Shown here: in pieces, positions 24,895-32,665 of the stretch
How the letters are laid out: each line of letters starts with the position of its first letter
How positions within the stretch are numbered: position 1 is the first letter of the stretch
Assembly (NCBI RefSeq): GCF_000158955.1
Contig: NZ_GG657757.1
Span: forward strand, 1,472,165 to 1,514,965
Length of the DNA: 42,801 nt
Source of the DNA: Streptomyces viridochromogenes DSM 40736
GTDB taxonomy: Bacteria; Actinomycetota; Actinomycetes; Streptomycetales; Streptomycetaceae
Direction of reading: 5' to 3'
Position numbers and translations under genes: made by a program
Notes under the pieces: model-generated
What the model saw: only the letters and a program-made list of their open reading frames with translations
Told to the model about the DNA's origin: nothing
Database searches by the model: none

Positions 24895-26222
24895 CGGGCG
24901 GCCTCCATCACGGCGACCGGGGCGGTCCGGACGAGCCGGACCCGCTCCGCGCGGTAGTGGCCGACCTGGCGCACCGACAGCCGCCAGCCGGGCAGCTCCG
25001 CCTTGTCGCCGACGGCCGGGATACGGCCCAGCAGGTCGGCGATCAGCCCCGCGACGGTCTCGTACGGGCCCTCGGGCGCCTCGAGGCCTATCCGCTGGAG
25101 GACGTCGACCCGGCAGCTGCCGTCGACGTCCCAGGCGGGCCGGCCGTCCTCCGGCGGGGCGGAGGCGAGCTCGGGCAGGTCGTGGCCGTCGTGTTCGTCG
25201 CGGACCTCACCGACGATCTCCTCGACGATGTCCTCCAGGGTGACGACACCGGCCGTGCCGCCGTACTCGTCGACGACGACCGCGATGGGCTGCTCGCTGC
25301 GCAGGCGGGCGAGGAGCGGCCGCACGGGCAGGGTCTCGGGGACGAGCAGCGCCGGGCGTGCGATACGGCCCACGGGGGTCCGCAGCCGCTCCTGCACGGG
25401 GACGGCCAGGGCGTCCTTGAGGTGGACCATGCCGACGACCTCGTCGATCTTCTCCCGGTAGACCGGGAAGCGGGACAGTCCGGTGGCGCGGGTCAGGTTG
25501 ACCACGTCCTCGGCGGTGGCGGAGGACTGGAGCGCGCTGACCTTCACACGCGGCGTCATCACGTGCTGTGCGGTCAGCTCGCCCAGCGAGAGGGTCCGCA
25601 CGAAGAGATCGGCGGTGTCCTGTTCCAGGGCGCCGGCCCGGGCCGAGTGACGGGCCAGGGAGACGAGTTCGCCGGGGGTGCGCGCGGAGGCCAGTTCCTC
25701 GGCGGGCTCGACGCCCAGGGCGCGCACCAGCCGGTTCGCGACGGCGTTGAGGCCGGCGATGACCGGGCGGAACAGCCGGGCGAAGACGTGCTGCGGGCCC
25801 GCGACGAAGCGCGCGACCTGAAGGGGCTTGGACACCGCCCAGTTCTTGGGCAGGAGCTCGCCGATCACCATCTGCACGGCGGAGGCCACGAGCATGCCGA
25901 CGACGACCGTGACACCGGAGACGGCTCCCTCGGGGATGCCGATCGCGGTGAACGGGCCGTGCAGCAGCTCGGCCAGCGCCGGTTCGGCGAGCATGCCGAC
26001 GACGAGGGAGGTGATGGTGATGCCGAGCTGGGTGCCGGAGAGCTGGAAGGACAGCTCCCTGAGGGACTCGACGACGCGGTGGGCGCGCCGGTCGCCGTCG
26101 GCGGCGGCCTTCTCGGCCTCCGCCCGCTCGACCGTCACGAGGCCGAACTCGGCCGCGACGAAGAACCCGTTGGCCAGGATCAGCAGGAACGCGGCTGCCA
26201 GGAGCAGCAGGGGGGTGGTCAT
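24891..26222 (-). CDS. CNNM/CorC-type membrane protein with CBS pair and CorC domain
   Basis: A 443-residue paralogue of the next gene. It has a DUF21/CNNM membrane domain (about 1-190; ILANGFFVAAEFGLVTVERAEAEKAA ... QMVIGELLPKNWAVSKP). Two CBS domains follow (about 210-340; RVKVSALQSSATAEDVVNLTRATGLSRFPVYREK ... VVVDEYGGTAGVVTLEDIVEEIVGEVRDEHD). The C-terminal CorC/HlyC transporter-associated domain is at about 355-435 (DGSCRVDVLQRIGLEAPEGPYETVAGLIADLLGRIP). Likely role is divalent-cation efflux or homeostasis at the membrane, possibly as a heteromer with the CorC-less neighbour. The ATG has GGAGG 9-10 nt upstream. It heads the two-gene operon. Confidence 0.92.
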   Translation of the reverse strand: MTTPLLLLAAAFLLILANGFFVAAEFGLVTVERAEAEKAAADGDRRAHRVVESLRELSFQLSGTQLGITITSLVVGMLAEPALAELLHGPFTAIGIPEGAVSGVTVVVGMLVASAVQMVIGELLPKNWAVSKPLQVARFVAGPQHVFARLFRPVIAGLNAVANRLVRALGVEPAEELASARTPGELVSLARHSARAGALEQDTADLFVRTLSLGELTAQHVMTPRVKVSALQSSATAEDVVNLTRATGLSRFPVYREKIDEVVGMVHLKDALAVPVQERLRTPVGRIARPALLVPETLPVRPLLARLRSEQPIAVVVDEYGGTAGVVTLEDIVEEIVGEVRDEHDGHDLPELASAPPEDGRPAWDVDGSCRVDVLQRIGLEAPEGPYETVAGLIADLLGRIPAVGDKAELPGWRLSVRQVGHYRAERVRLVRTAPVAVMEAAR

Positions 26223-26371
26223 GATGCCGCCGCCTCCGCACGGTCGCGGACACGGTCCGCGCTATGTCGGCAGGGGGCGGCGCAGGTACTACAGGACGAT
26301 CCGTCCATCGCCGGAGAGGGTCACTCCTCGGTTAGCAGGAGCCCCTGGCGCACCGGGCGGGGCGGCAGGGG

Positions 26372-26397
26372 CGGAGGCGCATCCGTTCGCGCCTCCG
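26372..26397 (-). terminator. Terminator of the rib-his operon
   Basis: A perfect 9-bp stem CGGAGGCGC / GCGCCTCCG with an 8-nt loop lies 63 bp beyond the PH-domain gene, the last gene of the minus-strand operon. It also separates that operon from the CNNM pair. Confidence 0.6.
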
Positions 26398-26460
26398 GAA
26401 ACAGATTAATCAAGACATGGCCCGATGCGGCAGGGTGACCACCCTGAGGATCTCCCCGAG

Positions 26461-26916
26461 TCAGCCCTGAGACCGCTCGGGGTCCGCCACGGAACGGGCC
26501 TCGGCGAGCGCCCGCAGGGCACGGGCGTCGGCGATCGCGCGCTGCCTGGCGAGGCCCGGCTGGATGCCGAGAGCAGGCAGGCTGGTGCCGTCGCTGAGGT
26601 TGAGGAAGACCCAGGGGTCGCCGGGCCGGAGGGTCACCTGGAGAATCTCGGCCCAGTCCAGCCGGCGCTTGTTCGTGAGATTCACGACAGTGACGCCGTC
26701 CTCGTCGGCGACGACCTTGGGCCGTGCCAGCAGGAGCAGCACCGCGTCCAGCAGGAGGGCCGTGACGACGAAGCTGAGGCGCTCGGCGGGACTGAGCTGC
26801 TTCAGCAGCATCGCGACGGCCGTGATCACCACGAAGATGGCGACGGCGGCGGTGAGCAGCACCGCGCGGGTGCTGCCCGGCCGGAAAGTGACGGGCAGGG
26901 TGGGCAGATCGGACAT
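26461..26916 (-). CDS. PH-domain membrane protein
   Basis: A 151-residue protein. Two hydrophobic segments at about 19-38 and 48-64 (AVLLTAAVAIFVVITAVAMLL and FVVTALLLDAVLLLLA) are followed by a cytoplasmic bacterial PH-like domain (KVVADEDGVTVVNLTNKRRLDWAEILQVTLRPGDPWVFLNLSDGTSLPALGIQ). The domain carries the typical GVTVxN...RRLxWxEI pattern, and an Ala/Arg-rich tail follows it. Such proteins are common in actinobacteria and have no defined role. The gene starts 13 bp after hisG with GAGGGG upstream, so it is the last gene of the operon. The link to histidine or riboflavin synthesis is probably only transcriptional. Confidence 0.85.
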   Translation of the reverse strand: MSDLPTLPVTFRPGSTRAVLLTAAVAIFVVITAVAMLLKQLSPAERLSFVVTALLLDAVLLLLARPKVVADEDGVTVVNLTNKRRLDWAEILQVTLRPGDPWVFLNLSDGTSLPALGIQPGLARQRAIADARALRALAEARSVADPERSQG

Positions 26917-26929
26917 CGGTGCGCGCCCC

Positions 26930-27778
26930 TCAGAGACGGCAGGCGTGGATGGCCGTGGTCAGGATGGCCCGGGCGCCGATGTCGTACAGGTCGTCCATGA
27001 TCCGCTGCGCCTCCTTGGCCGGGACCATCGCGCGGACGGCGACCCACCCCTCGTTGTGCAGCGGGGAGACGGTCGGCGACTCCAGGCCGGGGGTGAGGGC
27101 GACGGCCTTCTCCAGCTGCTCCACCCGGCAGTCGTAGTCCATCATCACGTACGTCCGGGCGACCAGGACGCCCTGGAGGCGGCGCAGGAACTGCTGCACC
27201 TTCGGGTCGTCGGCGTCCGCGCCGGTGCGGCGGATCACCACGGCCTCGGACTTCATGATCGGCTCGCCGGCGACCTCCAGGCCCGCGTTGCGCAGCGAGG
27301 TGCCGGTCTCGACGACGTCGGCGATCACCTGGGCGACGCCGAGCTGGATTGCGGTCTCGACGGCGCCGTCGAGGTGGACCACGGAGGCGTCGATGCCGTG
27401 GTCGGCGAGGTGTGCCGCGACGATGCCCTCGTAGGAGGTGGCGACCGTCTTGCCCGCGAGGTCCGCCAGGCCGCTGATGGTGCCGGGCTTGGCGGCGTAG
27501 CGGAAGGTGGAGCGGGCGAAGCCGAGGGCGAGGATCTCCTCGGCGTCGGCACCGGAGTCGATGAGCAGGTCCCGGCCGGTGAGGCCGATGTCGAGCTGGC
27601 CGGAGGCGACGTAGATCGCGATGTCGCGGGGGCGGAGGTAGAAGAACTCGACCTCGTTGGTCGGGTCGACGATCCGCAGTTCCTTGGATTCGCGGCGCTG
27701 CTGGTAGCCGGCCTCATGCAGCATCTCCGCCGCAGGGCCGGACAGGGAACCCTTGTTGGGGACGGCGATGCGCAGCAT
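26930..27778 (-). CDS. hisG: ATP phosphoribosyltransferase, long form
   Basis: A 282-residue HisG, the first enzyme of histidine synthesis (ATP + PRPP to phosphoribosyl-ATP). MLRIAVPNKGSLSGPA opens domain 1. GQLDIGLTGRDLLIDSG and the PRPP loop VIADVVETGTSLRNAGLEVAGEPIMKSEAV match the family. The C-terminal ACT-like domain of about 75 residues (ESPTVSPLHNEGWVAVRAMVPAKEAQRIMDDLYDIGARAILTTAIHACRL) marks the long, hexameric, histidine-inhibited form that needs no HisZ. AAAGGAAG precedes the ATG. It lies 45 bp after hisE. Confidence 0.97.
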   Translation of the reverse strand: MLRIAVPNKGSLSGPAAEMLHEAGYQQRRESKELRIVDPTNEVEFFYLRPRDIAIYVASGQLDIGLTGRDLLIDSGADAEEILALGFARSTFRYAAKPGTISGLADLAGKTVATSYEGIVAAHLADHGIDASVVHLDGAVETAIQLGVAQVIADVVETGTSLRNAGLEVAGEPIMKSEAVVIRRTGADADDPKVQQFLRRLQGVLVARTYVMMDYDCRVEQLEKAVALTPGLESPTVSPLHNEGWVAVRAMVPAKEAQRIMDDLYDIGARAILTTAIHACRL

Positions 27779-27823
27779 GAGGTCGGCTTCCTTTGCGTGG
27801 TGTCTTGCGGGAACGGGGGTGGC

Positions 27824-28096
27824 TCAGAGGTGGGCGTAGACGTCGTCGAGGGAGATGCCGCGGGCGACCATCATCACCTGGACGTGGTACAGCAGCTGCG
27901 AGATCTCCTCGGCGGCGGCTTCCTTGCCCTCGTACTCGGCGGCCATCCAGACCTCGGCGGCCTCCTCGACGACCTTCTTGCCGATGGCGTGGACGCCCTT
28001 CTCGACCAGTTCTGCGGTGCGGGAAGTGGCGGGATCGCCCTGGGCGGCCTTGTGCTGGAGCTCGGTGAAGAGCTCCTCGAACGTCTTCTTGGACAT
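27824..28096 (-). CDS. hisE: Phosphoribosyl-ATP pyrophosphohydrolase
   Basis: A 90-residue all-helical MazG-like enzyme, the second step of histidine synthesis, converting PR-ATP to PR-AMP. The metal-binding core is [37 protein letters not shown], with the EExxE and ExxxD/E acidic positions typical of HisE. It is the stand-alone form, not fused to HisI, as usual in actinobacteria. It is paired with hisG and follows ribH by 34 bp, joining the histidine and riboflavin genes in one run. Confidence 0.96.
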   Translation of the reverse strand: MSKKTFEELFTELQHKAAQGDPATSRTAELVEKGVHAIGKKVVEEAAEVWMAAEYEGKEAAAEEISQLLYHVQVMMVARGISLDDVYAHL

Positions 28097-28130
28097 GGTG
28101 TCGCTCAGCCTATGCCACAGGTGGCTTTCG

Positions 28131-28616
28131 TCAGCGCCAGGGTTCGGATACTGAGCGGAGGGTGGCCGCGGTCGCCACGGCCGCCGTCACCGCCTCGTGT
28201 CCCTTGTCCTCGTTGGAGCCCTCGATGCCGGCGCGGTCCAGGGCCTGCTCCTCGGTGTCGCAGGTCAGCACGCCGAAGCCGACCGGGACGCCGGTCTCGA
28301 CCGACACCTGCGTCAGGCCCTGGGTCACGCCCTGGCACACGTACTCGAAGTGGGGGGTGCCGCCGCGGATGACGACACCCAGGGCCACGATCGCGTCGTA
28401 GCCGCGGCCCGCGAGGACCTTGGCGACGACGGGGAGCTCCCAGCTGCCGGGGACCCTGAGGAGGGTCGGCTCGTCGATGCCCAGGTCGTGCAGGGCGCGC
28501 AGGGCGCCGTCGACCAGACCGTCCATCACCTTCTCGTGCCACTGTGCCGCGATGACGGCGACCCTGAGGTCACCCACATTGCGTACGGACAGCTCCGGTG
28601 CACCCTTGCCGCTCAC
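28131..28616 (-). CDS. ribH: 6,7-dimethyl-8-ribityllumazine synthase
   Basis: A 161-residue lumazine synthase that joins 5-amino-6-ribitylaminouracil with 3,4-dihydroxy-2-butanone 4-phosphate. The substrate-binding region is [17 protein letters not shown], and [15 protein letters not shown] and [24 protein letters not shown] (with the catalytic-site His) are family marks. The protein normally forms a 60-mer or decamer shell. It starts at GTG 28616 behind GAGGGAGAG, 20 bp after ribBA. It is the fourth gene of the FMN-riboswitch operon. Confidence 0.97.
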   Translation of the reverse strand: MSGKGAPELSVRNVGDLRVAVIAAQWHEKVMDGLVDGALRALHDLGIDEPTLLRVPGSWELPVVAKVLAGRGYDAIVALGVVIRGGTPHFEYVCQGVTQGLTQVSVETGVPVGFGVLTCDTEEQALDRAGIEGSNEDKGHEAVTAAVATAATLRSVSEPWR

Positions 28617-28636
28617 GTCTCTCCCTCTGTGCTCTC

Positions 28637-29923
28637 TTACTGGTTGCCGCAGGCCGGCACGGTGGTCGTGTCCAGCCAGGGCAGGTCGTGGCCCATCCGG
28701 TCCCGCTTGGTGCGCAGGTAGCGGAGGTTGTGCTCGCCGACGCTCACGGGCATGGGCACGCGGGCCTTGACCGCGATGCCGTGGCGGACGAGCGCGTCGG
28801 TCTTGTCGGGGTTGTTGGTCAGCAGCCGGACGCCGCGCACACCGAGGTCGGCGAGGATCTGCGCGCCGGCCGCGTAGTCGCGGGCGTCGGCGGGCAGGCC
28901 GAGTTCGAGGTTGGCGTCGAGGGTGTCGCGGCCGCGCTCCTGGAGTTCGTAGGCCCGCAGCTTGGACATCAGGCCGATGCCGCGGCCCTCGTGTCCGCGC
29001 AGGTAGACCACCACTCCGCGGCCTTCGGCCTGGATGCGGGCCAGGGAGGCGTCCAGCTGGGGCCCGCAGTCGCAGCGGGCGGAGCCGAAGACGTCGCCGG
29101 TGAGGCATTCGGAGTGGACGCGGACCAGGACGTCGTCGCCGTCGCCGATCTCGCCGTGCACCAGGGCGACGTGTTCGACGCCGTCGAGGGTGGAGCGGTA
29201 GCCGTAGGCCGTGAAGGTGCCGTGGGCGGTGGGCAGTTGGGTCCTGGCCTCGCGGCGGACGGTGGGTTCGCTGCCGCGCCGGTAGGCGATCAGGTCCTCG
29301 ATGGAGATGATCGTCAGGCCGTGCTTGCGGGCGAACGGGATCAGCTCGGGCAGGCGCAGCATCCGGCCGTCCTCGCCGGCGATCTCGACGATCGCGCCGA
29401 CCGGGCGCAGGCCCGCGAGGCGGGCGAGGTCGACGGCGGCCTCGGTGTGGCCGTTGCGGGCCAGGACGCCGCCGGACCGGGCGCGCAGCGGGAAGATGTG
29501 GCCGGGGCGCACGAAGTCGTCGGGCTGGGCGGTGCCGTCGGCGAGCAGCTGGAGCGTGGTGGCGCGGTCGGGGGCGGAGATGCCGGTGCTCACGCCGTGG
29601 GCGGCGGTGGCGTCGACGGAGACCGTGAAGGCGGTCTTCATCGACTCGGTGTTGTCCTCGACCATCTGCGGGAGCTTCAGCCGGTCCAGTTCGTCGCCCT
29701 CCATGGGGGCGCAGATCAGGCCGCGGCACTCGCTCATCATGAAGGCGACGATCTCGGGGGTCGCCTTCTCGGCGGCGATGACGAGGTCGCCCTCGTTCTC
29801 CCGGTCCTCGTCGTCGACGACCACGACGGGGCGGCCGGCCGCGATGTCGGCGATGGCCTGCTCGACGGTGTCGAGCGTGAAGTCCTCGACCTCTGTGCTG
29901 TACAGGACGGTTGCGGCGCTCAT
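28637..29923 (-). CDS. ribBA: Bifunctional DHBP synthase / GTP cyclohydrolase II
   Basis: A 428-residue fusion giving both riboflavin precursors. The N-terminal RibB domain (about 10-205) has the acidic metal loop [18 protein letters not shown] and RPGHIFPL, and makes 3,4-dihydroxy-2-butanone 4-phosphate from ribulose 5-phosphate. The C-terminal RibA domain (about 215-420) has the zinc cluster [19 protein letters not shown] (Cys273 plus two further Cys) and [19 protein letters not shown], and opens GTP to the first pyrimidine intermediate. Both active sites appear intact. Its ATG overlaps the ribM stop (ATGA). Confidence 0.97.
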   Translation of the reverse strand: MSAATVLYSTEVEDFTLDTVEQAIADIAAGRPVVVVDDEDRENEGDLVIAAEKATPEIVAFMMSECRGLICAPMEGDELDRLKLPQMVEDNTESMKTAFTVSVDATAAHGVSTGISAPDRATTLQLLADGTAQPDDFVRPGHIFPLRARSGGVLARNGHTEAAVDLARLAGLRPVGAIVEIAGEDGRMLRLPELIPFARKHGLTIISIEDLIAYRRGSEPTVRREARTQLPTAHGTFTAYGYRSTLDGVEHVALVHGEIGDGDDVLVRVHSECLTGDVFGSARCDCGPQLDASLARIQAEGRGVVVYLRGHEGRGIGLMSKLRAYELQERGRDTLDANLELGLPADARDYAAGAQILADLGVRGVRLLTNNPDKTDALVRHGIAVKARVPMPVSVGEHNLRYLRTKRDRMGHDLPWLDTTTVPACGNQ

Positions 29924-30564
29924 GCCGGCGCTCCTTCCAGGGTGGGCTGGGCTGCCGCGCGGGAGCGCAGCCACCAGTCGCGCAGGCCCCACAGGACGAG
30001 CGCACCGTAGATGACGTAGACGAAGCCGGAGAAGGCGAAGCCGTTGGCGAAGTTCAGCGGGACGCCGACGAGGTCGACCAGGAGCCAGGCGAGCCAGAAC
30101 TCGACCATGCCGCGGGCCTGGGCGTACATCGCGACGACGGTGCCGACGAAGATGTAGGCGTCCGGCCAGGGGTCCCAGGACAGGGTCGGGAAGGCGGTGA
30201 ACAGCCCGCCGACCGCGAGGGTGCCGAGGGCGGCCGCCCCGGCGAGCACTCCGCGCTCGCGCCAGGTGGCGAACCGTACGGCGATGGTGCCGTCCTGGGC
30301 CTGTCGTCGGCCGCGGTTCCACTGCCAGAAGCCGTAGGCGGCGACGAGCATGACGACGATCTGCTTGCCGGCGCTGCCGGAGAGGTGGGCGGTGGCGAAG
30401 GCCGCGAAGAGGATGAGGCCGGAGAGGAACTGGGTGGGCCAGGTCCATATGGAGCGCCGCCAGCCGAAGGCGAGGCCGATCAGGCCGATCACGTTGCCGA
30501 TCATGTCCGACCACTTGATGTGCTGGCCGAAGAGCGTGAACGCCTCGGAGTTGAGCCAGTTCAC
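29920..30564 (-). CDS. ribM: PnuC-like riboflavin transporter RibM
   Basis: A 214-residue membrane protein with about six to seven hydrophobic segments. The PnuC-family centre is [19 protein letters not shown], and the PnuC/RibM mark WxxD appears as [44 protein letters not shown]. It lies inside the rib operon under an FMN riboswitch, which argues for riboflavin rather than nicotinamide riboside. RibM of S. davaonensis is a proven facilitator for riboflavin and roseoflavin. The GTG start overlaps the ribE stop (GTGA) with GGAGG 8 nt upstream, so the two are coupled. Confidence 0.92.
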   Translation of the reverse strand: MNWLNSEAFTLFGQHIKWSDMIGNVIGLIGLAFGWRRSIWTWPTQFLSGLILFAAFATAHLSGSAGKQIVVMLVAAYGFWQWNRGRRQAQDGTIAVRFATWRERGVLAGAAALGTLAVGGLFTAFPTLSWDPWPDAYIFVGTVVAMYAQARGMVEFWLAWLLVDLVGVPLNFANGFAFSGFVYVIYGALVLWGLRDWWLRSRAAAQPTLEGAPA

Positions 30565-31169
30565 TTGGCCGCCTCCTGCGCTCGGTCGCCCATCATCCGC
30601 TCGACGTACTTGGCGATGACGTCCACTTCGAGGTTGACCGGGTCGCCGGGCTGCTTGTGGCCGAGCGTGGTCAGGGCGAGCGTGGTGGGGATGAGGCTCA
30701 CGGTGAAGTGGTCCGGGCCGGCGTCGACGACGGTGAGGCTGATGCCGTCGACGGTGATGGAGCCCTTCTCGACCACGTAGCGGGTGAGGTCCGCGGGGAG
30801 GGAGATCTTCACGATCTCCCAGTGGTCGGACGGCTTGCGTTCCAGGATCTCGCCGGTGCCGTCCACATGGCCCTGCACGATGTGCCCGCCGAGGCGTTCG
30901 CCGACGGCCATGGGGCGTTCGAGGTTGACGCGGGAGCCGGCTTTCAGGGCGCCGAGGCTGGAGCGGTTCAGGGTCTCGGCCATCACGTCCGCGGTGAATT
31001 CGTCGCCCTCGTGGTCGACGACCGTGAGGCAGACGCCGTTGACGGCGATGGAGTCGCCGTGCTTGGCACCCTGGGTGACAACTGGGCCGCGCAGGCGGAA
31101 GCGACAGGCGTCGTCGAGGGTCTCGACGGCGGTGATCTCGCCCAGCTCTTCGACGATTCCGGTGAACAC
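30561..31169 (-). CDS. ribE: Riboflavin synthase, alpha chain
   Basis: A 202-residue riboflavin synthase made of two similar lumazine-binding barrels. [11 protein letters not shown] opens barrel 1, with [19 protein letters not shown]. Barrel 2 begins [15 protein letters not shown] and has [19 protein letters not shown]. It dismutates two lumazine molecules to riboflavin and the ribityl precursor. The GTG at 31169 has AGGAGG 9-10 nt upstream and gives the normal family N-terminus. The frame stays open much further upstream, through the riboswitch, but those residues are not part of the enzyme family. It is the first gene of the operon. Confidence 0.96.
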   Translation of the reverse strand: MFTGIVEELGEITAVETLDDACRFRLRGPVVTQGAKHGDSIAVNGVCLTVVDHEGDEFTADVMAETLNRSSLGALKAGSRVNLERPMAVGERLGGHIVQGHVDGTGEILERKPSDHWEIVKISLPADLTRYVVEKGSITVDGISLTVVDAGPDHFTVSLIPTTLALTTLGHKQPGDPVNLEVDVIAKYVERMMGDRAQEAAK

Positions 31170-31313
31170 TTCCCGGGTCCTCCTGCCTCTTCGGGCACGG
31201 ACTCCGGGGCTGTCGATGTCGACAGAAGTACGAGCAGGGACACTGGGGGCGACGCCGGATGTGGTTCGCCCGAGGGCGAACTTCTCGGCGGCGCGCATGT
31301 ATGCCCGCTCGCC
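31170..31313 (-). promoter_or_regulatory. Expression platform between riboswitch and ribE
   Basis: The 144 nt between aptamer and ribE hold two strong hairpins: GTTCGCCC-ga-GGGCGAAC (31264-31281) and CTGTCGA-tg-TCGACAG (31210-31225). The ribE Shine-Dalgarno (GGCAGGAGGACC) is at 31177-31188. No U-run follows a hairpin on the minus strand, which favours control of translation over termination. That is inference. Confidence 0.5.
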
Positions 31314-31440
31314 GCGCACTGCCTCCCATCCGGACTTTAACCGTCGGTCCAGGAATTTCACCTGGTCAACCGGCCGCTGGAAGCGACCGGGTCGCGGACT
31401 GTAACCGCCGGTTCGGACTTTCACCGACCCCGGAGTGCGC
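31314..31440 (-). promoter_or_regulatory. FMN riboswitch (RFN element)
   Basis: Read on the minus strand, the segment has the RFN landmarks in order: closing stem GCGCACT / AGTGCGC, GGGTCGGTGAAAGTCC, CCGGCGGTTACAGTCC, CCAGGTGAAATTCCTGG, and GACCGACGGTTAAAGTCCGG followed by ATGGGAG. All conserved FMN-aptamer blocks are present. It senses FMN and represses the riboflavin operon downstream. Confidence 0.95.
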
Positions 31441-31582
31441 TGCTGTTGATACATGGCCAGTGTGCCATGCCTGATCGCCGACCAAAATGTGGGGTGCCTC
31501 ACAGAAAGTGTCGCCGTGCTACCCGAGCGCGACGGCGGGTCCAACTGCGGGGCGGGCGCCCACCCTTGACCGGCTCGGGATC

Positions 31583-31624
31583 GGTCCGTACCTATTGACG
31601 GTGTGGTCTAGTCCTTTCTAGGGT
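31583..31624 (+). promoter_or_regulatory. Orphan chitinase-type promoter with DasR-like boxes
   Basis: TTGACG (31595-31600), an 18-nt spacer and TAGGGT (31619-31624) form a promoter. GGTCCGTACCT starts at 31583 and TGTGGTCTAGTCCTT spans 31602-31616. Box identity, the 21-bp box spacing and the -35/-10 spacing all match the chitinase promoter at 17008-17051. No chitinase follows. The next gene is an NAD(P)-binding protein 246 bp away. Confidence 0.65.
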
Positions 31625-31627
31625 CGC

Positions 31628-31676
31628 CGCAACCCGCAACCCGCAACCCGCAACTCGCAGACCGCAACCCGCAGAC
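31628..31676 (+). repeat. Seven tandem 7-bp repeats
   Basis: Seven consecutive units of CGCAACC, with variants CGCAACT and CGCAGAC, begin 4 bp after the -10 hexamer of the orphan promoter. If that promoter is used, they form the very start of its transcript. Such heptamer runs are prone to slippage. Confidence 0.85.
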
Positions 31677-31869
31677 CGGCCCGGCGGCGGTGACGACGGC
31701 CCTTGCCCGCCGTCGGGCCTTCCCACGCCGCGCGGACGGTGTTCGGGTCCTCCTTCGCTGATCACCGGGGTGCGGACCGTGGTCGCCCCGGAGAAGCTGG
31801 AGTTCGTCACGCGTGAGCGACGACGGGTGCTCCCCCCGGGGGCGCCGGGCTGCGAAGGGACGGAACAGC
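31677..31869 (+). other. Untranslated stretch before the NAD(P)-binding gene
   Basis: I see no gene, hairpin terminator or chitinase remnant here. The plus frames are short or Arg-rich. The stretch links the orphan promoter and heptamer repeats to the gene at 31870, which may be transcribed from it. Confidence 0.4.
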
Positions 31870-32649
31870 ATGAGCACGATCCTGGTGACCGGCGGCACCG
31901 GAACACTCGGCCGGCTCGTCGTCGAGCGGCTGCGCGCGGACGGGCACGAGGTGCGGGTGCTCAGCCGGCACGCCCAGCCGTACGCCGTCGACCTGCGGGA
32001 GGGCGGTGGCGCGCTGGACGCGGCCGTCTCCGGTGTGGACACGATCGTGCACTGCGCGTCGTCGCCGAAAGGCGACGAGCAGGCGGCGGCGCACCTGATC
32101 AGGGCGGCGCGCGGCGCCGGGGTGGCGCACCTCGTCCACATCTCCATCGTGGGCGTCGACCGGGTGCCCTTCCGCTACTACCGGAGCAAGCTCGCGGTGG
32201 AGCGGCTGATCGAGGAGTCGGGGATCGGCTGGAGCGTGCTGCGGGCGACGCAGTTCCACGATCTGCTGGTCATGCTGCTCCAGGTGCTGTCGAAGCTGCC
32301 GGTGCTGCTCCTGCCGGCGGGCGTCCGGGACCAGCCCGTCGAGGTGGACGAGGTCGCGGACCGGCTGGCCGGGCTGGCCGCGGGCGCGCCGGCGGGGCGG
32401 GTCGAGGACATGGGCGGGCCGGAGGTACGGACGCTGGAGTCCCTGGCCCGGGCGTACCTGAAGGCGACCGGCCGCCGCCGGGCGGTGGTGAACGTCCCGC
32501 TGTGGGGCGCGGCGTACCGGGGCTTTCGCGACGGTGGTCATCTGGCGCCGCGGCAGGCTGTCGGCACGGGGACGTTCGAGGAGTACCTGGCACGGCGGTA
32601 CGGGGGCGGGGGGCCGGCTCGGAAGGGGAGCGAGCGGTCCACGTCGTGA
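31870..32649 (+). CDS. NAD(P)-binding protein, atypical SDR (NmrA-like)
   Basis: A 259-residue Rossmann-fold protein. The dinucleotide loop is ILVTGGTGTLGRLVVERL (GxxGxxG at 8-14), followed by VDTIVHCASSPKGDEQAAAHLIRAARGAGVAHLVHISIVGVDRVPFRYYRSKLAVERLIEESGIGWSVLRATQFHD. That is typical of NmrA-like atypical short-chain dehydrogenases, with a Tyr-x3-Lys (YRSK) that could be catalytic. The substrate is unknown; relatives include NAD(P)H-sensing and quinone-reductase-like proteins. The ATG at 31870 follows GAAGGGACGG. An in-frame GTG at 31813 would add 19 unlikely residues. It converges on the ROK gene with a 16-bp gap. Confidence 0.82.
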   Translation: MSTILVTGGTGTLGRLVVERLRADGHEVRVLSRHAQPYAVDLREGGGALDAAVSGVDTIVHCASSPKGDEQAAAHLIRAARGAGVAHLVHISIVGVDRVPFRYYRSKLAVERLIEESGIGWSVLRATQFHDLLVMLLQVLSKLPVLLLPAGVRDQPVEVDEVADRLAGLAAGAPAGRVEDMGGPEVRTLESLARAYLKATGRRRAVVNVPLWGAAYRGFRDGGHLAPRQAVGTGTFEEYLARRYGGGGPARKGSERSTS

Positions 32650-32665
32650 GAGCACCGGGTACGGC

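Noticed and set aside
31628..31676. Heptamer repeats as part of a coding sequence
   Set aside because: The frames through the repeats have no start codon with a ribosome site, and they end without any family similarity.
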